Shown here piece after piece: positions 9,646 through 17,639 of a stretch of DNA of 64,000 bases. The number at the start of each line of letters is the position of its first letter. Position 1 is the stretch's first letter. Position numbers and translations under genes: made by a program. Source of the DNA: Anaerolineales bacterium. GTDB taxonomy: Bacteria > Chloroflexota > Anaerolineae > Anaerolineales > UBA4823. The notes under the pieces are model-generated. The model did no database searches. It saw only the letters and a program-made list of their open reading frames with translations, and was not told where the DNA came from. The DNA is taken from assembly GCA_003105035.1 (NCBI GenBank), contig PQAL01000033.1:282963-346962 (forward strand), read 5' to 3'.

Positions 9646-9853
9646 AGCTGCTCCGGTCATCTTGATGAGAAGACTAAACCAGCCACACATCCTGGCAAGG
9701 TCAGTCTTTCCATCTCTTGATTGATTCAGTTGACATTTACTCGAGGAGATTATATACGAAGTTTTATTCTACATGGCGGATACAGGCGCGAAGACCTACC
9801 CCGAATACACGGAATTCTGCTGGGCAATAATGGAACTACTCAAGTTGTATCGG

Positions 9854-10228
9854 TTACGCTGGCTCGCGGATGAATAAGTGGGCGATGAACGATACCAGGC
9901 TGACAATGACCGATCCCCAAAATGCGCCCCATGGAACCTGGACAACCAGGCCAATTCCCAACAGGCTGCATATCCATGATGAAAACCACAACAAGAACGC
10001 GTTGATTACCAGCATGAATAAACCTAAAGTCAGGACGATGAACGCACAGGAGAGCAACTTCAGGATAGGCCGGATAAAGATATTCACCAAGCCCAACACT
10101 ATCGCCATAACCGCAAAGGCCAGGTAAGCTGATGTACCTTCGATAGACATCAAGCCACGCGGGGCCAGTACCAGATAAGCTATAACCAGACCGATGACCG
10201 TGATTACCCAATGAATTAAGAATCTCAT
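9854..10228 (-). CDS. Phage-holin-4-type small membrane protein
   Basis: A 124-aa protein with four hydrophobic helices, starting MRFLIHWVITVIGLVIAYL. It contains the family-typical segment VNIFIRPILKLLS followed by LTLGLFMLVINAFLLW (phage holin family 4, DUF360). The ATG at 10228 has AAAGGA 8 bases upstream; the longer in-frame start at 10318 adds a soluble stretch without a ribosome site. In this family, chromosomal copies outside prophages are usual, and no phage genes are nearby. Function unknown. Confidence 0.75.
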   Translation of the reverse strand: MRFLIHWVITVIGLVIAYLVLAPRGLMSIEGTSAYLAFAVMAIVLGLVNIFIRPILKLLSCAFIVLTLGLFMLVINAFLLWFSSWICSLLGIGLVVQVPWGAFWGSVIVSLVSFIAHLFIREPA

Positions 10229-10449
10229 GATTATTATCCTTTCCCCGTCTTGTTCCATCCATGAACCCAGGATGGGTTTGCATATATGGTACTTGTGGGC
10301 AAGGGTTCTGTCAATCATTGGAAAATTATAGATTTATTAATGGTAAGGCGATGTTCGCTGTGATACATGGTCTACAGGATATTATGTATAATCAAATTGC
10401 AATCACCGCCAAGCAATGCGCAAGGTGATTGTCATGGAGGAAAGCTAGC

Positions 10450-11190
10450 ATGGCATCTGAACGCGATCCTGAAGGCAATGAGCTGAGCCAACTGATAAAT
10501 GCGTATCCGATTTCTGGCAAGAAAGCCCTTGAAATCGGTTGCGGAGATGGGAAGTTAACCTGCCAGTATTCAAACTTGCCAGACCACCTCATCGGAATTG
10601 ATCCATGTATGGCTGACTTGCAGGCAGCGCAGAATAAAAGATCACCAGGCAAGCTGTATTTAGTCCAGGCTAAGGGCGAAGAGTTACCGTTTAGCAACCG
10701 CGTATTCGACCTGGTAATCTTCGCTTCATCGCTTTGATGAATTGAACCACAGGGCATGGTGCATGCCCTACAAGAATCCTGGCGAGTGTTGACACCTCAT
10801 GGCAGCATGGTTGACGTGCGCCCCTTATGCGTCGATGTGCCCCTGGAAGTGGTTTTTGCGCAGAAGAGCCAATCTGCCGGAATGGTGGATCTTAGCCCGG
10901 ATATCGGTCGCGACATTGCTGCTGATAAAGCATTGGCAACAGCATTCGCAACACAGCTCTTCCTCGAAACAAGTCTTGAATTTTTCGATTTTAGTTTTTA
11001 CTGGCATTCTGTCGAGGAAATGAAGGCAGACCTCGATGAAAATTGGAAGGATGAGACAAAAATATCTGAAGATGTATGGCAGAGCGCGGATGAGTTGTTG
11101 GCTGAGCATTCCCCAGGTGCTAAACTCCGACTTGCAGTACAGATGAAATTAGGGTTGTATAAAAAGCTTATTATTTTATCAAACGACTGA
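10450..11190 (+). pseudogene. SAM-dependent methyltransferase with two compensating indels
   Basis: The N-terminal part (10450-10737) is a class I methyltransferase: ALEIGCGDGKLT is the SAM-binding motif I, followed by LIGIDP and an acidic GEELPFSNRVFDLVI post-motif. TGA TGA at 10735-10740 stops it. The same frame resumes at 10756 with MVHALQESWRVLTPHG (motif III) and continues to 11190. Between the two parts the +1 frame reads DELNHRA, exactly what the protein needs there. So one extra T near 10733-10735 and one missing base near 10754 would restore a 246-aa protein. GGAGGAAAG precedes the start. It is either a real lesion or a local sequencing error. Confidence 0.7.
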
Positions 11191-11324
11191 TAAAGAATTT
11201 AGTCGCTGGGGCTTATTTACTTCGACCAGCAATTGAAGTGAAGGAAATATATAACAAGTCATGCTAAAATAACGTTAGCGATGGGGTTTTTCTTAAAACG
11301 AGGAGGGGAAGGATAACCTCAATA

Positions 11325-14300
11325 CTGAAAGTATCATTGCTTGGGGAGTTCCACATTAAATACGGCGAGACATCGCTGCATGATGTCAATACCCCGCGAC
11401 TCCAATCACTGCTGGCATATTTACTCCTGCGCCGGGGGATTTCCCAATCACGGGCACACCTTGCCTACATCTTCTGGCCAGACACCACCGAAGCCCAAGC
11501 TCGTACGAATTTACGGAACTTGCTTCATCAATTACGGAAGGTCTTACCTGATGCAGATATTTACCTGGGAGCGGACGCTCAAAGCTTGACCTGGCGGGAG
11601 GATGCTCCATTTACTGTAGACGTTGCAGACTTCCAGGCTGCCATAAGCGTAGCTGATAAGGCAAGTAAGTTGGGCGACATCCGCGCTTCACGCCTGGAAT
11701 ACGAAAAAGCCACAGCACTCTACCACGGCGACCTGCTACCAAGCTGTTATGACGACTGGATCATCCCGCAGAGGGAAGGGCTGCGACAGGCGTTCCTGAA
11801 CGCGCTGGATGAGCTGGTGCGCCTGCTCGAAGACCAGCGTGACTACCCGGCAGCGATCGAGAGCGCTCAGCGAATTTTGCGTGCTGATCCGCTGCATGAG
11901 GCCACTTACCGGCATCTGATCCGCCTGCATGCCCTCAATAATGATCGCGCCAGTGCCCTGCGCGCATACCATACCTGTGCTTCGATCTTGAAGCATGAGC
12001 TGGACGTCGAGCCCAGCGCAGCAACGAAGGAATTGTATGAGCAGCTACTAGGAGAGAAAATTACTCCCCGACTTTTGGTGCCAATTACAAGGGGTTATTT
12101 GCCCATGGTTGGACGTGATGCTGAATGGCTGCAGCTACTCCAGGCATGGAAAGCGGCTGCACAAAGTGCCGGCCAACGCCTAATGCTGATCTCTGGCGTG
12201 GCGGGGATTGGTAAAACTCGATTAGTGGAAGAACTACTCCAGTGGGCTAACCGACAGGGAATAACCACTGCCAATACCCGCTGTTATGCTGCAGAAGGTT
12301 CATTAGCCTATGGGCCAGTGATTGCATGGCTACGCAGCCATCCCTTAGAAATTCTTGACGATTCCTGGCTTTCAGAAATTTCCCGCCTTCTCCCTGAGGT
12401 ATTGATCCCGCGACCAGACCTCCGGTCGCCCGCCCCTTTGACCGATGCCTGGCAGCGACAACAACTGTTTGAGGCGCTAGCGCGGGCTGTAATTGGATTG
12501 AGGCAGCCCTTCCTGTTGATTATCGATGACCTGCAATGGTGCGACCGTGACACTTTTGAATGGCTGCATTTCTTGCTGCGCTATGATCGAGAGGCGCGTT
12601 TTCTGGTAGTGGGTACGTATCGGCCAGAAGAAATCACCACTGAACACCCACTAACATCTTTGCTCTATTCACTGAGGAAGGATGAACAGGTTATCGAGCT
12701 GGAGCTGCAACCCCTGGATATGGATGCCACCATTAGCCTGGTGCGGCAGGCGGCAGGCACCGAAATAAATGTCGACCAGGCCCTAAAGTTGTTTGCTGAA
12801 ACCGAAGGTAATCCTTTGTTTGTAGTCGAAACAGTCCGGGCAGGCATGAGCGATCCTCAACAGATGATAAGGGCAACCAGCATTGGAAAACCTGAACAAC
12901 CAACATCGCCCGACGGTATAAGCCTTCCCCCCAAGGTGCAATCCGTGTTAATGACCCGCCTGGCGCAGCTTTCCACGCCTGCCCGAGAGCTTGCTGGACT
13001 GGCTGCCACCATTGGGCGAGAGTTCAGTTTTCCTTTATTGGCTGAGGCCAGTAACCGAGGCGAGGATACGCTAGTCCGCGAGCTAGATGAATTGTGGCAA
13101 CGCAGGATTATCCGGGAGCATGGAGCTGATGGGTACGACTTCAGCCATGATAAGCTCCGGGAGGTAGCCTATCATAATTCCAGCATCGCCCGGCGAAGAC
13201 TACTGCACCAGCAGGTTGGCAGGGCTTTGGAAACCTTGCATGCGGCCGACTTGGGATCATTCAGTCACCAGATCGCAGCTCACTATGAACAGGCGGGCTT
13301 GCCAGACCTGGCAGCACCTTTCTACCTGCGTTCTGCCCAGGTGGCGCGGCAGGTCTTTGCTAATGATGAAGCCGTATCATTATTAAAACGAGGTATCACG
13401 CTTATCGAAGGCATCCAACAAAAAGAGGCTGACCATCCATCAAAGCTGGCATTACAATTGTGGGAAGAGTTAGGTGATATCCACGAAATGCGGGCTGAGC
13501 ATACGGAAGCAAAATATACCTATGCAGAAGCGCTAAAAAACGTGGCTGTGCCAGATCGAACAGACAGAGCCAGGCTGCACCGTAAGGTGGGCATTGCTTT
13601 GCGTGAAGAACGGCAATATGCTGAAGCACTATCAGCCTGTAATCAGGCCGAAGCCGAGTTAGGCATGCAAGCCGAGCGAGAACAAGCAGATTGGTGGAGA
13701 GAATGGACAGAAGTACAGGTGGAAAGGATTTGGGCATATTACTGGCTGGCCCATTGGCCCGAAATGGAGCTGCTGGTCGATAAAACCCAACCGGTTGTCC
13801 AGGAGCTTGGAGGTGCCAGGTTAAAGGCCAGGTTCTTGATGGCGACCTGCCTGATGCACCTGAGACGGGAAAGGTATGTTGTATCGGATGCAATGCTCGA
13901 TGATGCGGTTGAAGCAGTGGCAGCCAGCCGTGAATGGGGTGACTTGAAAACGCGCATCGAATGCCGATTTGAGTTGGGGTTTCTACACTTATGGCGGCGA
14001 GAGCTGGATGAAGCTGAAGAAAATCTGCAGGCTGCCCTGGAGTTGATTGAGATTTCTGGCTTTGTCCCCATGCGTGTTCTCAGCCTGACTTACTTGACGG
14101 TGGTGAATCGATTTCGGGGAAAAGTGGATGAAACCTCTGACTTAGCGATACGCGCCCAGATTGGTGCTGAAACTGCGCATATGCCTGATTACATCGCTGC
14201 AGCAAAGGGAAACCTGGCCTGGGTCGCCTGGCGCAAGCAGGACCTGGATCTGGCCAGGGAATTATGCCTGGATGCCGTCCAGGTTTGGCAGCAGTCACCC

Positions 14301-14546
14301 ATGCAGTACCCATTTCAGTGGCAAGCACTGTGGACATTGATCGGAGTAACCAGCGAACTTGGTAATTGGGACGAAGCCTGGTTCTACGTGAGTAAGCTGA
14401 TTGAACCGACCCAACAATTATTACCAGAAGAGATAAATATGTCGTTGGAAGCAACAATAGAAGCAAAAACGCAGGGGAATGAAATTTTAGCTCGGTCTCA
14501 CCTTGAGTGTACCATCACAGCTGCTCGCCAGCGGGGTTACTTGTAA
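11325..14546 (+). CDS. BTAD (SARP-type) transcriptional activator with AAA ATPase and TPR domains
   Basis: A large signal-integrating regulator of about 1,073 aa. The N-terminal 95 residues form an OmpR-like winged helix (LAYLLLRRGISQSRAHLAYIFWP). Residues about 100-245 form the bacterial transcriptional activation domain (AIESAQRILRADPLHEATYRHLIRLHA). An AAA_16 ATPase follows, with Walker A GVAGIGKT near 290-297 and Walker B FLLIIDDLQWCD near 395-405. The C-terminal half is TPR-like helices. The family usually begins LKVSLLGEF, which requires a CTG start at 11325 behind GGAGGGGAAGG (11302-11312); the first conventional start is TTG at 11337. No C-terminal LuxR helix-turn-helix. It probably activates the cluster that begins at 14755. 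Confidence 0.85.
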   Translation: MKVSLLGEFHIKYGETSLHDVNTPRLQSLLAYLLLRRGISQSRAHLAYIFWPDTTEAQARTNLRNLLHQLRKVLPDADIYLGADAQSLTWREDAPFTVDVADFQAAISVADKASKLGDIRASRLEYEKATALYHGDLLPSCYDDWIIPQREGLRQAFLNALDELVRLLEDQRDYPAAIESAQRILRADPLHEATYRHLIRLHALNNDRASALRAYHTCASILKHELDVEPSAATKELYEQLLGEKITPRLLVPITRGYLPMVGRDAEWLQLLQAWKAAAQSAGQRLMLISGVAGIGKTRLVEELLQWANRQGITTANTRCYAAEGSLAYGPVIAWLRSHPLEILDDSWLSEISRLLPEVLIPRPDLRSPAPLTDAWQRQQLFEALARAVIGLRQPFLLIIDDLQWCDRDTFEWLHFLLRYDREARFLVVGTYRPEEITTEHPLTSLLYSLRKDEQVIELELQPLDMDATISLVRQAAGTEINVDQALKLFAETEGNPLFVVETVRAGMSDPQQMIRATSIGKPEQPTSPDGISLPPKVQSVLMTRLAQLSTPARELAGLAATIGREFSFPLLAEASNRGEDTLVRELDELWQRRIIREHGADGYDFSHDKLREVAYHNSSIARRRLLHQQVGRALETLHAADLGSFSHQIAAHYEQAGLPDLAAPFYLRSAQVARQVFANDEAVSLLKRGITLIEGIQQKEADHPSKLALQLWEELGDIHEMRAEHTEAKYTYAEALKNVAVPDRTDRARLHRKVGIALREERQYAEALSACNQAEAELGMQAEREQADWWREWTEVQVERIWAYYWLAHWPEMELLVDKTQPVVQELGGARLKARFLMATCLMHLRRERYVVSDAMLDDAVEAVAASREWGDLKTRIECRFELGFLHLWRRELDEAEENLQAALELIEISGFVPMRVLSLTYLTVVNRFRGKVDETSDLAIRAQIGAETAHMPDYIAAAKGNLAWVAWRKQDLDLARELCLDAVQVWQQSPMQYPFQWQALWTLIGVTSELGNWDEAWFYVSKLIEPTQQLLPEEINMSLEATIEAKTQGNEILARSHLECTITAARQRGYL

Positions 14547-14652
14547 TTTTTTCAATCATTCTTTCTATATAGCAATAAATTAATAACCCAAAAAGATCAA
14601 GCTCGCATTATTTCGCGGGCGCGTATGTGATTAAGCTTCAGAAATCCCAAAT

Positions 14653-14696
14653 AAACGCTGTATCAAACGTTTTTCAAACGCTGAAATTGCTATGAT
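14653..14696 (+). promoter_or_regulatory. Predicted SARP/BTAD operator and promoter
   Basis: Heptamer TCAAACG occurs at 14663-14669 and again at 14674-14680, an 11-bp period, with a third AAACGCTG at 14653-14660. A -10-like TATGAT lies at 14691-14696, and no good -35 is present at the right distance. SARP activators are known to bind heptamer direct repeats at 11-bp period placed about 8 bp before the -10. The regulator gene ends only 107 bp upstream. Confidence 0.5.
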
Positions 14697-14754
14697 GAGT
14701 TTAGATCATGGAGAGAACCAAACAGTAAGCAAACAAAAAACAGTGGAGGAAGTA

Positions 14755-15198
14755 ATGAAAATTCGGATTACGCTCATCGCATTATTTATCGCTGGTTGCA
14801 TATTTCTAGCGTTTCCCAAAAGTGCAGCAGCCACACCCCCAGACACATTAACCATCGATGTAGATATGTGGGTAACAGGTGAAAATTCTGCAGCAGGTAC
14901 ATTCACCATAAGTGGCGTGGTAGCTGATTCGGGTGTTGCAACCGAGACATTTTTCATGGCAGACGATACCAGCCATGGAGTAAAAACACTGGTCAGTGCT
15001 CAGGGCACAATCACCATCAAGTACCAGGTGCAGCTGACCTGGACACCGGATATGGGCATCGCTCAGGGGAGATACACGATCATCAACGGAACAGGTGCAT
15101 ACGCGCGGCTGCATGGGGTTGGGACGACCTACGCTACCCTCGATTTAAGCACTGGCCACTTGCTGGCAAACTACACCGGTACTGCCCATTTCGATTAG
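14755..15198 (+). CDS. Secreted small beta-barrel protein (allene-oxide-cyclase/DUF3224-like)
   Basis: A 147-aa exported protein. The signal peptide is clear (MKIRITLIALFIAGCIFLAF, probable cleavage after SAAA near residue 26). The mature part is predicted beta-rich, with alternating strands and the motif GRYTIINGTGAYARLHGVGT. This type of G-tGay--l-G-G segment is seen in DUF3224 and allene-oxide-cyclase-like barrels, lipocalin-sized folds that often bind small hydrophobic molecules. The start is supported by GGAGGAAGTA before the ATG. It is the first gene after the predicted BTAD operator. Ligand and role are unknown. Confidence 0.65.
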   Translation: MKIRITLIALFIAGCIFLAFPKSAAATPPDTLTIDVDMWVTGENSAAGTFTISGVVADSGVATETFFMADDTSHGVKTLVSAQGTITIKYQVQLTWTPDMGIAQGRYTIINGTGAYARLHGVGTTYATLDLSTGHLLANYTGTAHFD

Positions 15199-15237
15199 GG
15201 TGGTGTAGGCGAGCACCGAAAGACGGTTTGGCTTTAT

Positions 15238-15262
15238 GGAGAGGGAGCCGGTCTCCCTCTCC
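15238..15262 (+). terminator. 10-bp perfect hairpin after the barrel gene
   Basis: GGAGAGGGAG (15238-15247), loop CCGGT, then CTCCCTCTCC (15253-15262). There is no U-run downstream. It lies between the barrel gene and the dehydrogenase-like gene, so it may reduce readthrough or protect the upstream mRNA. Confidence 0.5.
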
Positions 15263-15392
15263 AGTGATGGCCAAAGGTGATTAAAACCAATAGATAGCAA
15301 GCCGGAAGCCCGCCAGGGTTCCTAAAGTCACACACATTTTGATTGAAATCGGAACCGGGGCATTGAAAAGAGTGAATGTTAAGGAGAAAGCC

Positions 15393-16295
15393 ATGATACT
15401 CGTCGTTGGAGCAACAGGCATATTGGGAGGCATGATCACCAGGCAACTGCTTAGGGAAGGTAAGGAAGTTCGTATCCTGGTGCGGAAGAATTCACCCTCT
15501 GAACAGCTGGCCCTACAGGGAATGGCAACCACCGCAAAATCGTTGATTGAGGCAGGCGCTGAACCAATATATGGTGATATGAAGGAGCCTGCCACACTAG
15601 CCATCGCATGCAGGGGCATCGAGACGGTCATCACCACAGCCAATTCAGCGATGCGCGGTGGGGATGACACTGTGGATAGTGTCGACCGTAAGGGTAACCG
15701 AAACCTCATTGAAGCCGCTGAGGTAGCTGGTTTGGAACAGTTTATTTTCATCTCATTCTTTGGGGCTAGCCCCGATAACCCGCTGCCGCTATTACAGGCA
15801 AAAGCAGAGACGGAGCAGAGGCTGATGCAAAGCAAGATGAATTTCACCATTCTCAGCCCCAATTTCTTCATCGAAAGCTGGGCAGGGATGGTGGTGGGAA
15901 TCCCGCTTCAAGCCAGGCAGCCCATCACATTAGTAGGGCAGGGCACGCGTTTACACTCGTTGATTTCTATGAAAGATGTTGCTGCATTTGCAGTAGCTGT
16001 GGTTGGAAATTCCTCAGCGATAAACCAAAAAATGATCCTTGGCGGGCCGGAGCCTCTGACCTGGCAAGGCATTGTTGGAGCATTTGGGAAGGTGTTGGGA
16101 AGTGAATTGCCTGTCCAGTACGTTGCACCGGGCACACCCATGCCTGGACTACCTGAGATGGTCCCCGCGGTCCTGGCTGGCATGGAAACATATGATTCAC
16201 CCATCCCGATGGAGCAGACTGCCCTCAATTATGGTGTGAAAATGACCCCATTAATTACCACGATCCAGGCGATGCTCAATATTCCAGCAGCTTAG
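15393..16295 (+). CDS. NmrA-like NAD(P)-binding protein
   Basis: A 300-aa atypical short-chain dehydrogenase. The N-terminal MILVVGATGILGGMI is a Rossmann nucleotide-binding motif (GATGxxG). The YxxxK catalytic pair of classical SDRs is not obvious, which places it with the NmrA/SDR_a5 group of NADPH sensors and quinone- or isoflavone-type reductases. AAGGAGAAAGCC precedes the ATG at 15393. It is followed 15 bp later by the 70-aa gene, so the two are probably co-transcribed. Substrate unknown. Confidence 0.82.
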   Translation: MILVVGATGILGGMITRQLLREGKEVRILVRKNSPSEQLALQGMATTAKSLIEAGAEPIYGDMKEPATLAIACRGIETVITTANSAMRGGDDTVDSVDRKGNRNLIEAAEVAGLEQFIFISFFGASPDNPLPLLQAKAETEQRLMQSKMNFTILSPNFFIESWAGMVVGIPLQARQPITLVGQGTRLHSLISMKDVAAFAVAVVGNSSAINQKMILGGPEPLTWQGIVGAFGKVLGSELPVQYVAPGTPMPGLPEMVPAVLAGMETYDSPIPMEQTALNYGVKMTPLITTIQAMLNIPAA

Positions 16296-16310
16296 TGAGG
16301 GATTGACAGG

Positions 16311-16523
16311 ATGACCGATAAAGAGGAAACAAGCCAGCCATCACAGTTATTCACCCTGCGTATGTGGCTGGAAGACCTGGGTGAAGGTCAGATGGATTGG
16401 CGAGGGAAAGTCCAGCACATCGGTAGTGGCGAGGTCCGCTATTTTCGGAGCTGGCAGATGCTCCGGGACTTTGTTGAAGATAAGCTGTTCTCGCCTGGCC
16501 ATGAACCAGGCAACACGAGGTAA
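16311..16523 (+). CDS. Small conserved-type protein, 70 aa
   Basis: A short soluble protein with a dense aromatic core: FTLRMWLEDLGEGQMDWRGKVQHIGSG... then EVRYFRSWQMLRDFV. The order of residues (W-x-E-x-L, W-R-G-x-V-x-H, S-G-E, R-Y-F) suggests a small beta-sheet with one closing helix, and the composition is that of a real protein. GAGGGATTGACAGG lies just before the ATG, and it starts 15 bp after the NmrA-like gene. I recall similar small ORFs beside BTAD regulators in Chloroflexi but cannot verify this here. Function unknown. Confidence 0.7.
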   Translation: MTDKEETSQPSQLFTLRMWLEDLGEGQMDWRGKVQHIGSGEVRYFRSWQMLRDFVEDKLFSPGHEPGNTR

Positions 16524-16631
16524 GAAGGGATGTATAGATTTACTCAACCAGGCTCAAGGGCATCTCTTGGTTTTAGAGGAAAAATATTTTGGTAGATTTT
16601 TATCCATTGGCATTTAAATAAGGAGGAAAAA

Positions 16632-17114
16632 ATGACAATTAATTGGTTATCACTTGTTATTGGGGTAGTGATCGGTTTATTGATCATGGGGGCGCTTGTC
16701 TGGCTCATGATGCCTTCAATGATGCTGGTCAGGCACAAGACGGGGCAGGGGTATGGCGATGTCCTCGCCAAATTGAACGAAATTCTGTCGAAGAAAGGAG
16801 ACTGGAAAGTAGTGCACACCAACGATTACCAGCAAACCACAGCAAATTTTGCTGCACTTGAGAAGGTGTGTAGTGTGAATGTATGCAACCTTCGTTATGC
16901 TGCTAGAATTTTAGATGAGGATGGTAACCGAGGTGTCACCGCGTTCATGCCCCTGTCTCTCGGAGTATATGAAGATAAACATGGGAAAGTCTACATTTCA
17001 CAGCTCAATGTTGGCTTGCTGGGCATGATGTTTGGCGGGACGATCGCAAAAGTCATGAAAATGGCAGGTAAAGATATCAACGAGGTGGTTGGTTCAATTA
17101 TTGCCCTTAAGTAA
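16632..17114 (+). CDS. DUF302-like protein with N-terminal membrane anchor
   Basis: 160 aa. Residues 6-30 form a strong transmembrane helix (LVIGVVIGLLIMGALVWLMM). The soluble part resembles the DUF302 fold: GYGDVLAKLNEILSKKGDW, a central strand with VCNLRYAARIL and MPLSLGVYEDKHGKVYIS, then a C-terminal helix. A Cys pair (CSVNVC) lies around residue 80. The ribosome site AAGGAGGAAAAA is excellent. It is the last gene of the cluster under the predicted BTAD operator and is followed by a strong terminator. The role of DUF302 proteins is not established. Confidence 0.75.
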   Translation: MTINWLSLVIGVVIGLLIMGALVWLMMPSMMLVRHKTGQGYGDVLAKLNEILSKKGDWKVVHTNDYQQTTANFAALEKVCSVNVCNLRYAARILDEDGNRGVTAFMPLSLGVYEDKHGKVYISQLNVGLLGMMFGGTIAKVMKMAGKDINEVVGSIIALK

Positions 17115-17348
17115 GCCGACTCATTAGGATGCCTTCTTTCTCGTTCAGAAATCCATTTCAAGCATTGATGGATTTCTATCATAGGCGCAGAAATTATACG
17201 TAAGGCAAGGAATAGGTCATCGACATGCATTCGTAGATTTAATGAAATAGCTAACTTAATTCTGAAGAAACGAGCGTGTGCTCTTGCCTTGTGATGGAAT
17301 GCTGTATTATTAATTAAAAGATAACTCCTGAAGAATATTTGTGTTTTT

Positions 17349-17375
17349 AAAAATCCGCCATTTCAGCGGATTTTT
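17349..17375 (+). terminator. Rho-independent terminator after the DUF302 gene
   Basis: AAAAATCCGC (17349-17358), loop of 7, GCGGATTTTT (17366-17375) and one more T. It has a G+C-rich core with a T-tract on the plus strand and a matching A-tract on the left, so it could work in both directions. Confidence 0.85.
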
Positions 17376-17639
17376 TAAAGCCTGCTTTCATTGAGCCAAT
17401 AACCTGAGATATCGAAATCACTGATTGTTCTTTCCCACTCGAGCGATGGATGAACTATTTGTTGAAGCCATAAGAGGGGTGAAAATCAGCACCTGGACCA
17501 ACCAGCAATATAAAATCGGTGATGTGCAGGAGATTGGCAGAGCGCAGTGTCAAAAATATCAGAGGTCATTGAAATCCCGATATAATAGCGATAACCATTG
17601 GCAACACGAATAAGTCAATTGCTGGCTGAGGAGTATGTA
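17376..17639 (+). other. Gene-free stretch ahead of pullulanase
   Basis: Together with 17115-17348 this is about 525 bp without a convincing gene; a 62-codon frame at 17425 has no ribosome site or family look. A TATAAT hexamer at 17581-17586 is a plausible -10 for the pullulanase, giving a leader of about 50 nt, but its -35 is poor. GAGGAG at 17628-17633 is the pullulanase ribosome site. Confidence 0.4.

Noticed and set aside
9854..10228. Prophage remnant because of the holin-type protein
   Set aside because: No endolysin, integrase or other phage gene nearby, and this family is common as ordinary chromosomal membrane protein.
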